DNA of 64,000 nucleotides. Origin: Chthonomonas sp. UBA2362. GTDB lineage: Bacteria > Armatimonadota > Fimbriimonadia > Fimbriimonadales > Fimbriimonadaceae. The position numbers were made by a program, and so were the translations under genes. The first letter of the stretch is position 1; every line of letters starts with the position of its first letter. Positions 16,130 to 22,924 of this stretch are shown here, piece by piece. The stretch spans positions 62,001 to 126,000 of the forward strand of contig DDTO01000009.1 of assembly GCA_002344135.1 (NCBI GenBank), given 5' to 3'. Under the pieces are notes generated by a model. It saw nothing but the letters and a program-made list of their open reading frames with translations. It ran no database searches and was not told the DNA's origin.

Positions 16130-16983
16130 AGGCCGAACTCAAGGAACTTTGGCGGTTTCGCGAGCTTCTCTTCGCGATGGTAGAGCGCGAACTGCGAATC
16201 CGCTACAAGAACAGCGCGCTCGGCTTCTTCTGGTCGCTTCTCAATCCGCTGATCACCGTGCTGGTGATGACGGTCGTGTTCAAGTACGTGATGAACAACG
16301 ACACGCCGAACTTCAGCGCATACATTTTGGCGGCCTACCTCCCCTATCTCTTTTTCCAGCTGACCCTCCTCGACGCGTCCCAGAGTGTTTTGGTGGCGCT
16401 CCCGGTGGTCAAGAAGGTCTACTTTCCGCGGGAAATCCTGCCTTTAGCCAGCGTCTTCAGCAACTTCATCCACTTCCTATTAGCGATCCTCGTTTTCTTC
16501 GCCTATCTGCTCGTCGTTTACTTGCTAGATCCAAGAATATCTCCTTTTTCTTGGACGATTCTCTTGCTGCCGGCGCTGTTGCTGATCAACTTCGCCCTTG
16601 CCGCCGGACTCTCGTTGATCGTGTCGGCGCTGAACACGTTCTATGAAGATGTCAAGTACATCGTCAGCGTCCTCCTCTATCTGTTATTCTTCTTGTCACC
16701 AATCATGTACTTTAGCGAGACGGTGCTCTACTCGGGCGGCCTCGGCGGCAGGAACCAACTCATCTACTTCCTCTACCATCTGAACCCCGTAGCGATGCTT
16801 TGCACGGCTTATCGAAAGGTTCTCGTTCCCCCCCAGCCGGTCCAGGTGGGCGAAAACTTCTATCCCGCGCTCCCGCTGGACTGGGGGCTGCTCGGTATTA
16901 CTGCGGCGATGTCGCTCGCCGCTCTGATCGGCGGGTACGCGATGTTCAACCGGATGAAATGGCGCTTCGTCGAGCGGCCCTAG
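16126..16983 (+). CDS. O-antigen/teichoic-acid type ABC transporter permease (Wzm/TagG-like)
   Basis: This 285-aa polytopic protein has the ABC-2 permease hallmark LRIRYKNSALGFFWSLLNPL near residue 24-43 and six hydrophobic segments. Family members export undecaprenyl-linked polysaccharide with an ATPase partner (Wzt/TagH). That partner is not adjacent: the next gene is on the other strand. The start is uncertain. TTG 16126 overlaps the upstream stop and begins right before the conserved KAELKELWRFRELLF. Longer in-frame starts from 16021 would encode an unconserved Arg-rich leader. The gene ends as CTAG shared with the convergent gene. Confidence 0.83.
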   Translation: MKAELKELWRFRELLFAMVERELRIRYKNSALGFFWSLLNPLITVLVMTVVFKYVMNNDTPNFSAYILAAYLPYLFFQLTLLDASQSVLVALPVVKKVYFPREILPLASVFSNFIHFLLAILVFFAYLLVVYLLDPRISPFSWTILLLPALLLINFALAAGLSLIVSALNTFYEDVKYIVSVLLYLLFFLSPIMYFSETVLYSGGLGGRNQLIYFLYHLNPVAMLCTAYRKVLVPPQPVQVGENFYPALPLDWGLLGITAAMSLAALIGGYAMFNRMKWRFVERP

Positions 16984-17801
16984 GTTGATCTTCGCATCAT
17001 CCACACGGCGGCTTCGTCTCGGCTCCGACGTTGAACGATGACTCGAAATCCGTCTCCGAACGCCTCTGCGTCGACATGATCGGGCACTTCGCCGCTCGTC
17101 CAGATCGAGCGAGCCGCTTCGGTCACCAAGTCCCGTACCAAGGTCTCGTGATCGGGAGGACAGTCCTGCGCGAAGAGATCGGGAAGGCCACGCTTCGTCA
17201 TGCCGTAGGTTCGAGCCGAGCCTGCGCCGTCTTCGACCTGCCACTCGACGTCGACTTGGACTTCGAATACAGCGGTGTCCGGGTTTTCCGCCAAGACGTC
17301 TCGGTGGGAGTCGAGGGTGATCAGGCGCTGAGCAACCGCATCGTAAACCACCTCACCGTGGCCTAGCGCTGCAACGGCCTCGGCAACGTGGGGCAGAAAC
17401 CGAAGGTGCCGGTCGTCGCGCAGAGGCTCCTCGGAAATGTAGCGGACCATCACGAAGCCCTGTGCCGCCGCCAGCGCCTCGAGAATCGCGGCGGTCGGTT
17501 CGGCGCGGGGGGTGAAGAGGTCGGGGCGAAACTGCTTCGGGTTCCGATCTCGGCGAACGAGTCCCATGTGGAACCGGATATCGGAGAACAAGAGGGCCTC
17601 CTTGGACCCGATTCGACCTTCGCCGAACGGCCGGTCCTGCACTAGCCGCGTCATCACCGCATCTTGCGAGGGCAGCTTCGCCTCGGGCAAGTACACCCAA
17701 TACTCGGCGTGGGCGAGGTAGCCCGGCGCTCGACTCCGTTTGGATCTCCAGGTGAGCCATGCCGCCAAGAGCACGAGCGCAATGGGGATGAGGATCGCCA
17801 T
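16980..17801 (-). CDS. Hypothetical membrane-anchored protein
   Basis: I do not recognise this 273-aa product. It has one N-terminal hydrophobic helix (IPIALVLLAAWLTW, residues 4-17) followed by a basic stretch, then a soluble mixed alpha/beta region of about 240 residues with no familiar catalytic motif (YWVYLPEAKLPSQDAVMTRL, GFVMVRYISEEPL, FEVQVDVEWQVEDGAG). The orientation is probably N-out with a cytoplasmic body. It abuts the small zinc-ribbon gene upstream (stop of that gene 17802, start here 17801), so the two form an operon. Codon use looks like its neighbours. Confidence 0.7.
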   Translation of the reverse strand: MAILIPIALVLLAAWLTWRSKRSRAPGYLAHAEYWVYLPEAKLPSQDAVMTRLVQDRPFGEGRIGSKEALLFSDIRFHMGLVRRDRNPKQFRPDLFTPRAEPTAAILEALAAAQGFVMVRYISEEPLRDDRHLRFLPHVAEAVAALGHGEVVYDAVAQRLITLDSHRDVLAENPDTAVFEVQVDVEWQVEDGAGSARTYGMTKRGLPDLFAQDCPPDHETLVRDLVTEAARSIWTSGEVPDHVDAEAFGDGFRVIVQRRSRDEAAVWMMRRST

Positions 17802-18020
17802 TTAGGGATGGTTCCCCGTGAGCCACGCTTGGGCCACCGTGAGCTCTGGTTCATCCAGGATTCCCCAGCAGAGCGGGCACAAAGCCGCCTCATTGACGCG
17901 GCTGCCCCGGCAGAGGAGGCAGGAGTCGATGCGCCGTGCCGCCTGAATGAGATCGGGTCGCTCTCTCAAGATCCAGATCAACTGTTCTCTCGGGATGCCC
18001 TCCGAATTCCAGCGCGGCAT
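17802..18020 (-). CDS. Small CxxC zinc-ribbon-like protein
   Basis: This 72-aa product has a helical N-terminus (REQLIWILRERPDLIQAARR) and two Cys pairs, CLLC and CPLC, 18 residues apart, which suggests a zinc knuckle. ATG 18020 gives a compact product; upstream in-frame codons would add a basic unconserved leader and overlap the divergent lipoprotein gene. It abuts the membrane protein gene downstream, so the pair is probably co-transcribed. The function is unknown; protein or nucleic-acid binding would be typical. Confidence 0.6.
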   Translation of the reverse strand: MPRWNSEGIPREQLIWILRERPDLIQAARRIDSCLLCRGSRVNEAALCPLCWGILDEPELTVAQAWLTGNHP

Positions 18021-18046
18021 GATCGATTTTGGCTCAGAATAGCGAC

Positions 18047-19312
18047 GTGCGCCGATGGATGCTCCCTGTGATCGTCGCCGCGCTCGCGCTTGCACCAGGT
18101 TGCGCCCGTCGCGAGCAGGGCATCGTCGTGCTGCGGATCGCGAACTGGGGTGGCGCGGGTGACGACAGCGACTTCACTCGCACCGTGCAGAGTCTTTACC
18201 GGGAGTTCGAGGCGCAGAACCCAGGCGTCGTCGTCCGGGTCGAGGGCATCCCTGGAAGCCAGGAGTATGTGAGCAAGATGCTCCTGAACTTCGTCGCCGA
18301 CGCGGCGGCCGATGTAATGGCACTCGACGCCTCCAGTGCGGCGATCTTCATCGACAATGACGTATTGCTCGATCTCGCGCCACTCATTGGTGCGGACCCC
18401 GAATTCGACATCGAGGACTTCTATCCAAACGTGGTGGACATCGCTCGCCGAGGCAATCGAATCCTCGCGATTCCGGGCGACTTCACGCCGATGGTGATGT
18501 ACTACAACAGGCGACTCTTCGACGAGGCAGGGGTGGAGTATCCGAAGCCTGGCTGGACCTTCGACGATTTCCTCGAAAAGGCTAAACGACTCACCAAGCC
18601 CGGCAAGCAGTGGGGCTTCAAGTTCGTCAACTGGATGCCGGGCTGGATCATGTGGCTCTGGAACGACGGAGCCGACGTGCTCTCTCCGAGCGGCGACCGG
18701 GCGAACGGCTATCTCAATTCGCCAAGCAGTGGGGCAACCCTAAGCTTTCTTAAGGACCTCGTCGATGTCCATCGCGTTGCCCCGAGCCTCAGCGAGTCGG
18801 CAGCGGCGGGCGTCGACCTCTTTGCGAACGGTCAGGCCGCAATGGAGATCAGCGGACACTGGGCGATGGTCGGCTACCAGGCGGCACCGAACCTGAAGCT
18901 GGAGGACGTCGGGGTGGCCGAATTGCCTACCGGGCGAGCGAGCGGATCGGTAACGGTCATGTACGAAGCCGGCTACGCCATCGGCAAAGGCTGCCGCAAT
19001 CCCGAAGTCGCTTGGAAGTTCATCAAGTTCATGACCAGCCGTGCGGTCCAGGAGCGATACCAATCCACCGGGATCGCGGTCTGCGCGCGAAAGGATGTTG
19101 CCGAATCGAGGGCAGCCAACGATCCGCGAGAGCAGGAGTTCCTGCGGATCGTGCCGTCGGCTAGGCCGCCTTGGGGGAGCCGAGTAACTGGCTACGACTT
19201 CGTCGAGGCCACTGGTCAGAAGACGATGGACAACATCCTCGGGGGCACGCGAATTCAGTCCGCGCTGGACGAGGCGGTCCGCCGCATCGACGGGTACTTC
19301 GCGATTCGCTAG
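18047..19312 (+). CDS. ABC transporter extracellular solute-binding lipoprotein (sugar type)
   Basis: The about 421-aa product starts with a lipoprotein-like signal (RRWMLPVIVAALALAPGC). It continues as a family 1 solute-binding protein: LRIANWGGAGDDSDF, FEAQNPGVVVRVEGIPGSQ, DVMALDASSAAIFIDNDVLL, MYYNRRLFDEAGVEYPKPGW and MEISGHWAMVGY. Such proteins deliver mono- or oligosaccharides to MalFG-type permeases. No permease genes follow, so the partner is encoded elsewhere. I prefer GTG 18047; a TTG at 18029 is possible. The lipobox LAPGC is slightly non-canonical. Confidence 0.85.
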   Translation: MRRWMLPVIVAALALAPGCARREQGIVVLRIANWGGAGDDSDFTRTVQSLYREFEAQNPGVVVRVEGIPGSQEYVSKMLLNFVADAAADVMALDASSAAIFIDNDVLLDLAPLIGADPEFDIEDFYPNVVDIARRGNRILAIPGDFTPMVMYYNRRLFDEAGVEYPKPGWTFDDFLEKAKRLTKPGKQWGFKFVNWMPGWIMWLWNDGADVLSPSGDRANGYLNSPSSGATLSFLKDLVDVHRVAPSLSESAAAGVDLFANGQAAMEISGHWAMVGYQAAPNLKLEDVGVAELPTGRASGSVTVMYEAGYAIGKGCRNPEVAWKFIKFMTSRAVQERYQSTGIAVCARKDVAESRAANDPREQEFLRIVPSARPPWGSRVTGYDFVEATGQKTMDNILGGTRIQSALDEAVRRIDGYFAIR

Positions 19313-19339
19313 ACCGAATCCATTAGGCCGCGATGGGCG

Positions 19340-19345
19340 TAGACT
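19340..19345 (+). promoter_or_regulatory. -10-like TAGACT, leaderless arrangement
   Basis: TAGACT ends 6 nt before the GTG start at 19352, with no room for a ribosome-binding site. It belongs to the recurrent leaderless pattern of the window. Confidence 0.4.
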
Positions 19346-19351
19346 CTTGTC

Positions 19352-20278
19352 GTGAAGCGGACGCTGCTGCAGCAGATCGAGGCGAATCGGCGTGCGTCGG
19401 CGTTCTACTCGTTCCTTATGGTCCTCTTGGTGGCGGCCTTGGGTGCCGCGATCGGAGGCTATTGGGCCCCCAAGCAGTGGCCGCTGATCGGCGCAGGTGC
19501 CGGCGTAGTGGCAATCATCGTCGCCTTCGTCGCGCGTTTCTCAGGCCCCAGCATCGTTCTCTCGATCTCTCATGCTCGAACGGCGACGCCCCTGGAACTC
19601 CAACGGCTTGACAATGTGGTCGAGGAGATGGCCGTCGCGGCAGGCATCCCGAAGCCCCGCGTGTACGTGATCGACGACACGGCAGCGAACGCCTTCGCCA
19701 CGGGGATGGACCCGAAGAATGCGATCGTCGTTTGTACGACCGGCCTACTGCAGCGACTGGAGCGTGATGAACTGCAGGGCGTCATTGCCCACGAGATCGC
19801 CCACGTGCGGAATTTCGACGTCCGGCTAATGACGACGCTGGCGATCGTCGCGGGTCTCATCCCGCTGATGGCCGACTTCTTCCTCCGAGCAAACTTTTGG
19901 GGTGGACGCGGGCGACGCAGCAGCAACGATGGTGGCGCCGTGATTGCACTAGTTATCGGGCTCGCGCTGGCGATCCTCGCGCCGCTGTTTGCACGCATGC
20001 TCGAACTGGCCGTTAGTCGCCAGAGGGAGTACATGGCCGATGCTACCGCCGCCGAGCTCACGCGGTATCCGGAGGGCCTTGCACGTGCCCTCGAGAAGAT
20101 CGCGGCCGATCCCGAGCCTCTCGAAGCGGCCAACCGAGCGACCGAGCACATGTACATTGTCAATCCGTTCAACAAGTGGGGAAGGGCGGTGTCGTCGCTG
20201 TTCAGCACGCATCCGCCCACGGAAGAGCGAATCCGACGCTTGAGAGCGCTGATGGGACAGGTTCCTCCTGTGCCATAA
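19352..20278 (+). CDS. htpX: HtpX-like M48 membrane zinc metalloprotease
   Basis: HtpX degrades damaged inner-membrane proteins with its active site in the cytoplasm. The 308-aa product has two N-terminal membrane segments (about residues 18-65), the zinc site HEIAH in VIAHEIAHVRNFD, two further hydrophobic segments around an Asn/Gly-rich loop (about 168-215) and the third ligand region REYMADATAAELT. It ends with STHPPTEERIRRLRAL. All this matches the family in order and length. The start is GTG, with a -10-like hexamer 6 nt upstream. The 3' end contains the putative rpsR promoter. Confidence 0.9.
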   Translation: MKRTLLQQIEANRRASAFYSFLMVLLVAALGAAIGGYWAPKQWPLIGAGAGVVAIIVAFVARFSGPSIVLSISHARTATPLELQRLDNVVEEMAVAAGIPKPRVYVIDDTAANAFATGMDPKNAIVVCTTGLLQRLERDELQGVIAHEIAHVRNFDVRLMTTLAIVAGLIPLMADFFLRANFWGGRGRRSSNDGGAVIALVIGLALAILAPLFARMLELAVSRQREYMADATAAELTRYPEGLARALEKIAADPEPLEAANRATEHMYIVNPFNKWGRAVSSLFSTHPPTEERIRRLRALMGQVPPVP

Positions 20279-20279
20279 T
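20274..20279 (+). promoter_or_regulatory. -10-like CATAAT, leaderless promoter for rpsR
   Basis: CATAAT overlaps the htpX stop codon and ends 7 nt before ATG 20287. The same hexamer, at 5 nt, precedes the amidohydrolase gene at 41969. No Shine-Dalgarno sequence precedes rpsR. Confidence 0.45.
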
Positions 20280-20286
20280 CGCGGGC

Positions 20287-20820
20287 ATGAGCGATATGAC
20301 CACCCCGCCGCGGGCCACGGAAACCGGCGCCGCGTCGAACACCGGTGGGGAAGAGCGAGGTTTCCGAAAGCCGATGTACCGGGACAAAGAGGGCTCCATG
20401 GGCGTTCCGGGCGGCGAACCCAGGTTCCGCGGCCGCCGTCGCCGAAAAGTCAGCTACCTCACGATCAACAAGATAGACACCGTCGACTACAAAGAGGTCA
20501 ACATTCTCCGTCGGTTCTTGAACGATCGAGGCAAGATCCTCCCCAGCCGGCAGACCGGCAACACCGCCAAGCAACAGCGAATGATCGCTCAGGCGATCCG
20601 CCGAGCTCGGGAAATGGCTTTGCTGCCCTTCGTCGTGACCGAGTTCACCGGCGAACGACCGCCCCGTCCGCGGTATGGCGACCGCCCGGACCGTGGCGAG
20701 CGCTACTCCGATCGAGGGGATCGAGGAGATCGAGGGGATCGTGGCGAGCGCGCCCCCGCCGCTGCCGCCGAACCGGCGCCGGCTCCCGCTCCAGCACCCC
20801 AGCCAGAACCCGAGGAATAG
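20287..20820 (+). CDS. rpsR: Ribosomal protein S18 with long N- and C-terminal extensions
   Basis: S18 binds S6 and 16S rRNA in the platform of the small subunit. The core at about residues 48-122 is clear: RRRRKVSYLTINKIDTVDYK, ILRRFLNDRGKILPSRQTG, TAKQQRMIAQAIRRAREMAL. The protein is 177 aa, more than twice the usual 75 or so. About 45 residues precede the core. A tail of about 55 residues contains Arg-Pro repeats, four tandem Asp-Arg-Gly units (9-bp DNA repeats at 20710-20745) and an Ala/Pro/Glu-rich end. It is monocistronic, without the usual rpsF, ssb or rplI neighbours. Confidence 0.93.
   Translation: MSDMTTPPRATETGAASNTGGEERGFRKPMYRDKEGSMGVPGGEPRFRGRRRRKVSYLTINKIDTVDYKEVNILRRFLNDRGKILPSRQTGNTAKQQRMIAQAIRRAREMALLPFVVTEFTGERPPRPRYGDRPDRGERYSDRGDRGDRGDRGERAPAAAAEPAPAPAPAPQPEPEE
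20710..20745 (+). repeat. Four tandem 9-bp repeats inside rpsR
   Basis: GATCGAGGG, GATCGAGGA, GATCGAGGG and GATCGTGGC follow one another in frame and encode DRG four times in the S18 tail. Copy number could vary between strains by slippage without breaking the frame. Confidence 0.8.
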
Positions 20821-20832
20821 CGCCCGATCGAC

Positions 20833-20865
20833 CGATAGGTCTGATATGACAGACGGGACCTATCG
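20833..20865. promoter_or_regulatory. Perfect 9-bp inverted repeat with nested alternative hairpin
   Basis: CGATAGGTC (20833-20841) and GACCTATCG (20857-20865) pair exactly. Inside, GTCTG (20839-20843) and CAGAC (20850-20854) can pair instead or in part. It starts 12 nt after the rpsR stop and ends 14 nt before the prepilin peptidase start. It could be an rpsR terminator without a U-tract, an operator, or an RNA switch. No experiment is implied. Confidence 0.45.
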
Positions 20866-20879
20866 AAGGGATCGCGCAG

Positions 20880-21929
20880 GTGGAGGAACCCTTGTTCCCT
20901 GAGTGGACGGTCGCCGTTGGCTTGATGATCGGTGCGGCGATCGGCAGCTTCCTCAACGTAGTCATTTACCGGATGCCGTTGGGGAAGTCGCTCTCCAACC
21001 CACCGCATAGCTTCTGCCCAGCCTGCGAACATCGCCTCGGCGTTCCGGACCTGGTGCCCCTCTTCAGCTGGCTCTTCCTGCGCGGTCGATGCCGGCACTG
21101 CAAGGGCCGCATCCCTGCCCGCTATTTCTTCGTGGAGGTCGTCACCGGCGGCATTTGGGCCGCATTCTGGTGGCAGTATCTAATTGCCGGATGGGATCCC
21201 GCACGAGCAGTAGCGCTTATGCTGTTTTCGGCATGTCTGATTGCCGCAACCTATATCGATCTTCGGTGGTTCATCATTCCCGATGAGATCAACGCGCTAA
21301 TGCTGGGGATTGGAGCAGCCTATAACGTGGTCCTCTATGCTCAAGCTCGCCCGGAAGCAACAACTTGGGGCATCCCCAGTTCGCTTGCGGGTGCCCTATT
21401 CGGCGTAGGAGCGTTGTGGGCGGTCACTTTTCTCGGGCGCTTGCTGTTTCGCAAAGACGCCATGGGCCATGGCGACATCAAGATGGCGAGAGGGATCGGC
21501 GCCGTGCTGTTCCCGATGGCCGCCGGGATGAGTTTCGCAGTGGCGGTCGCTTTGGGCGCGGTCCTCGGCGCGGTACAAATACTGGTTCGGAGGCGACCGG
21601 CCCCCGAAGCGGAACAGGAAGAGGCGGACGGGAATCTAACTGAGGACGTCGAGCCCGAGTCGCTAGGATCGATCCTTCGATGCGGTCTCGGGTACGTTCT
21701 CTGTATCGATGTGATCGGCTTGGCGCTGCCGAAGCTCTACGAACGGTGGTTCGGAGAGGAGGCCTATGCGGTAGAGTCGATCGAGGAAGAAGACGTCGAA
21801 GTGGAAGCGACGGTCATCCCATTTGGGCCCTATTTGGCCCTGGGCGCGATCGTGGTTGCACTCTTCGAAGGTCCGTTGGGCCGGCTCGCTTCGTCTTATT
21901 GGCAATGGGCGACGGGCGAGCGTCCTTAG
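20880..21929 (+). CDS. pilD: Prepilin peptidase / N-methyltransferase
   Basis: This integral membrane aspartyl protease cleaves type IV prepilins and pseudopilins after Gly and methylates the new N-terminus. The 349-aa product has an N-terminal domain with four cysteines, CPACEHR and CRHCKGR (methyltransferase zinc site), and the two catalytic aspartates in YIDLRWFIIPDEI and MGHGDIKM. Eight or so hydrophobic segments are present. An acidic insertion of about 60 residues (EAEQEEADGNLTEDVEPES, later ESIEEEDVEVEAT) before the last helices is unusual. The start is GTG. It lies just upstream of four prepilin-like genes, its probable substrates. Confidence 0.93.
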   Translation: MEEPLFPEWTVAVGLMIGAAIGSFLNVVIYRMPLGKSLSNPPHSFCPACEHRLGVPDLVPLFSWLFLRGRCRHCKGRIPARYFFVEVVTGGIWAAFWWQYLIAGWDPARAVALMLFSACLIAATYIDLRWFIIPDEINALMLGIGAAYNVVLYAQARPEATTWGIPSSLAGALFGVGALWAVTFLGRLLFRKDAMGHGDIKMARGIGAVLFPMAAGMSFAVAVALGAVLGAVQILVRRRPAPEAEQEEADGNLTEDVEPESLGSILRCGLGYVLCIDVIGLALPKLYERWFGEEAYAVESIEEEDVEVEATVIPFGPYLALGAIVVALFEGPLGRLASSYWQWATGERP

Positions 21930-21990
21930 CGGGAACTTTACAATGGGCAGCCCAGTCTGAAAGACGGGTTTTGGGGTTAGGCATAGGGTT

Positions 21991-22857
21991 ATGAATAGGC
22001 GGCTTGGCTTTACATTAATCGAGTTGCTGACCGTGATCGCGATTATCGCGATCTTGGCGGCCATTATCTTCCCGGTCTACGCACGGGCGAAGGACAGCGC
22101 TTACCGCGGGTCCGATATCAGTGCGATGAACGACCTGCGCTCGGCGCTCCAGCTCTACCGGATCGACCAAGGGGGCTATCCCCCGGCGCTCCTCGGCTAC
22201 GTATCCCGCTATCAGTCGGGGCCGAACGCGGGGAACGTCATCCCGGCCGAACTGATTACTGGGTTTCTCTACCCGAAGCGGGTCGTGAGCCTGAACACGT
22301 TCACGCCGGCTTACAATCGGGTGGGCAGGAGCGTGATCACCGAAGCCGTCTGGCCGAACCGGTATATCGCCAATCTGGGCGCCGATCCGATCCTCGACCT
22401 GAACGGAGACGGCAACCGCACGCCCGCCGACGACACGATTGGCGCTCGCCAGGCCTACGGCCCCACGACTTTCGTGCTGCTCGACCCCACGCAGCCCCAA
22501 GCCCCCAATAATCCTCGCGCGGAGTTCTACAAGGTTAGCGGCTACGACGTGACCGAGGTTCCCGACCAGAACCAGGGACGGCGGACCGAGCTTCGTTACA
22601 CGCTGTTCTGGACGAATTACGCGATCGGGCAAGGCGATCCCAACTATGGCAGCGGCTCGCCGTTCGACGATCCCCGACAGCTGGGCTACGACGATCCGCC
22701 CGAGAGCACCGTCGTCACGTGGGACAGCTACTTCCGCGACTGGCGGAACTTCCAACCGGACGGCGGTCGCCGCGACATCGTCCTCTTTCTCGGTGGCGGA
22801 GCGCGAACCTTCGATTCGAAGCTGCTGCACCAGCGCTCCTGGCGCGTGATGCCCTGA
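21991..22857 (+). CDS. Prepilin-like protein 1 (FimU/GspG-like) with a calcium-type loop
   Basis: The 288-aa product has a class III signal, MNRRLG followed by FTLIELLTVIAIIAILAAI, with Glu at mature position 5. The early part (DLRSALQLYRIDQGGYPP) resembles major pseudopilins of the GspG/DUF-type. The C-terminal 200 residues are an extended globular domain. It contains DLNGDGNRTPADDT (about residues 148-161), an EF-hand-like calcium loop. GspG pseudopilins also bind calcium, though at a different sequence. It is the first of six genes in a row, after prepilin peptidase. Confidence 0.85.
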   Translation: MNRRLGFTLIELLTVIAIIAILAAIIFPVYARAKDSAYRGSDISAMNDLRSALQLYRIDQGGYPPALLGYVSRYQSGPNAGNVIPAELITGFLYPKRVVSLNTFTPAYNRVGRSVITEAVWPNRYIANLGADPILDLNGDGNRTPADDTIGARQAYGPTTFVLLDPTQPQAPNNPRAEFYKVSGYDVTEVPDQNQGRRTELRYTLFWTNYAIGQGDPNYGSGSPFDDPRQLGYDDPPESTVVTWDSYFRDWRNFQPDGGRRDIVLFLGGGARTFDSKLLHQRSWRVMP

Positions 22858-22924
22858 AGTGCCGGCGGTGGGCTGCGGCCCGCCCGGTCGGACGACCTAC
22901 TTACGAGAGACTTGAACGATCTTC

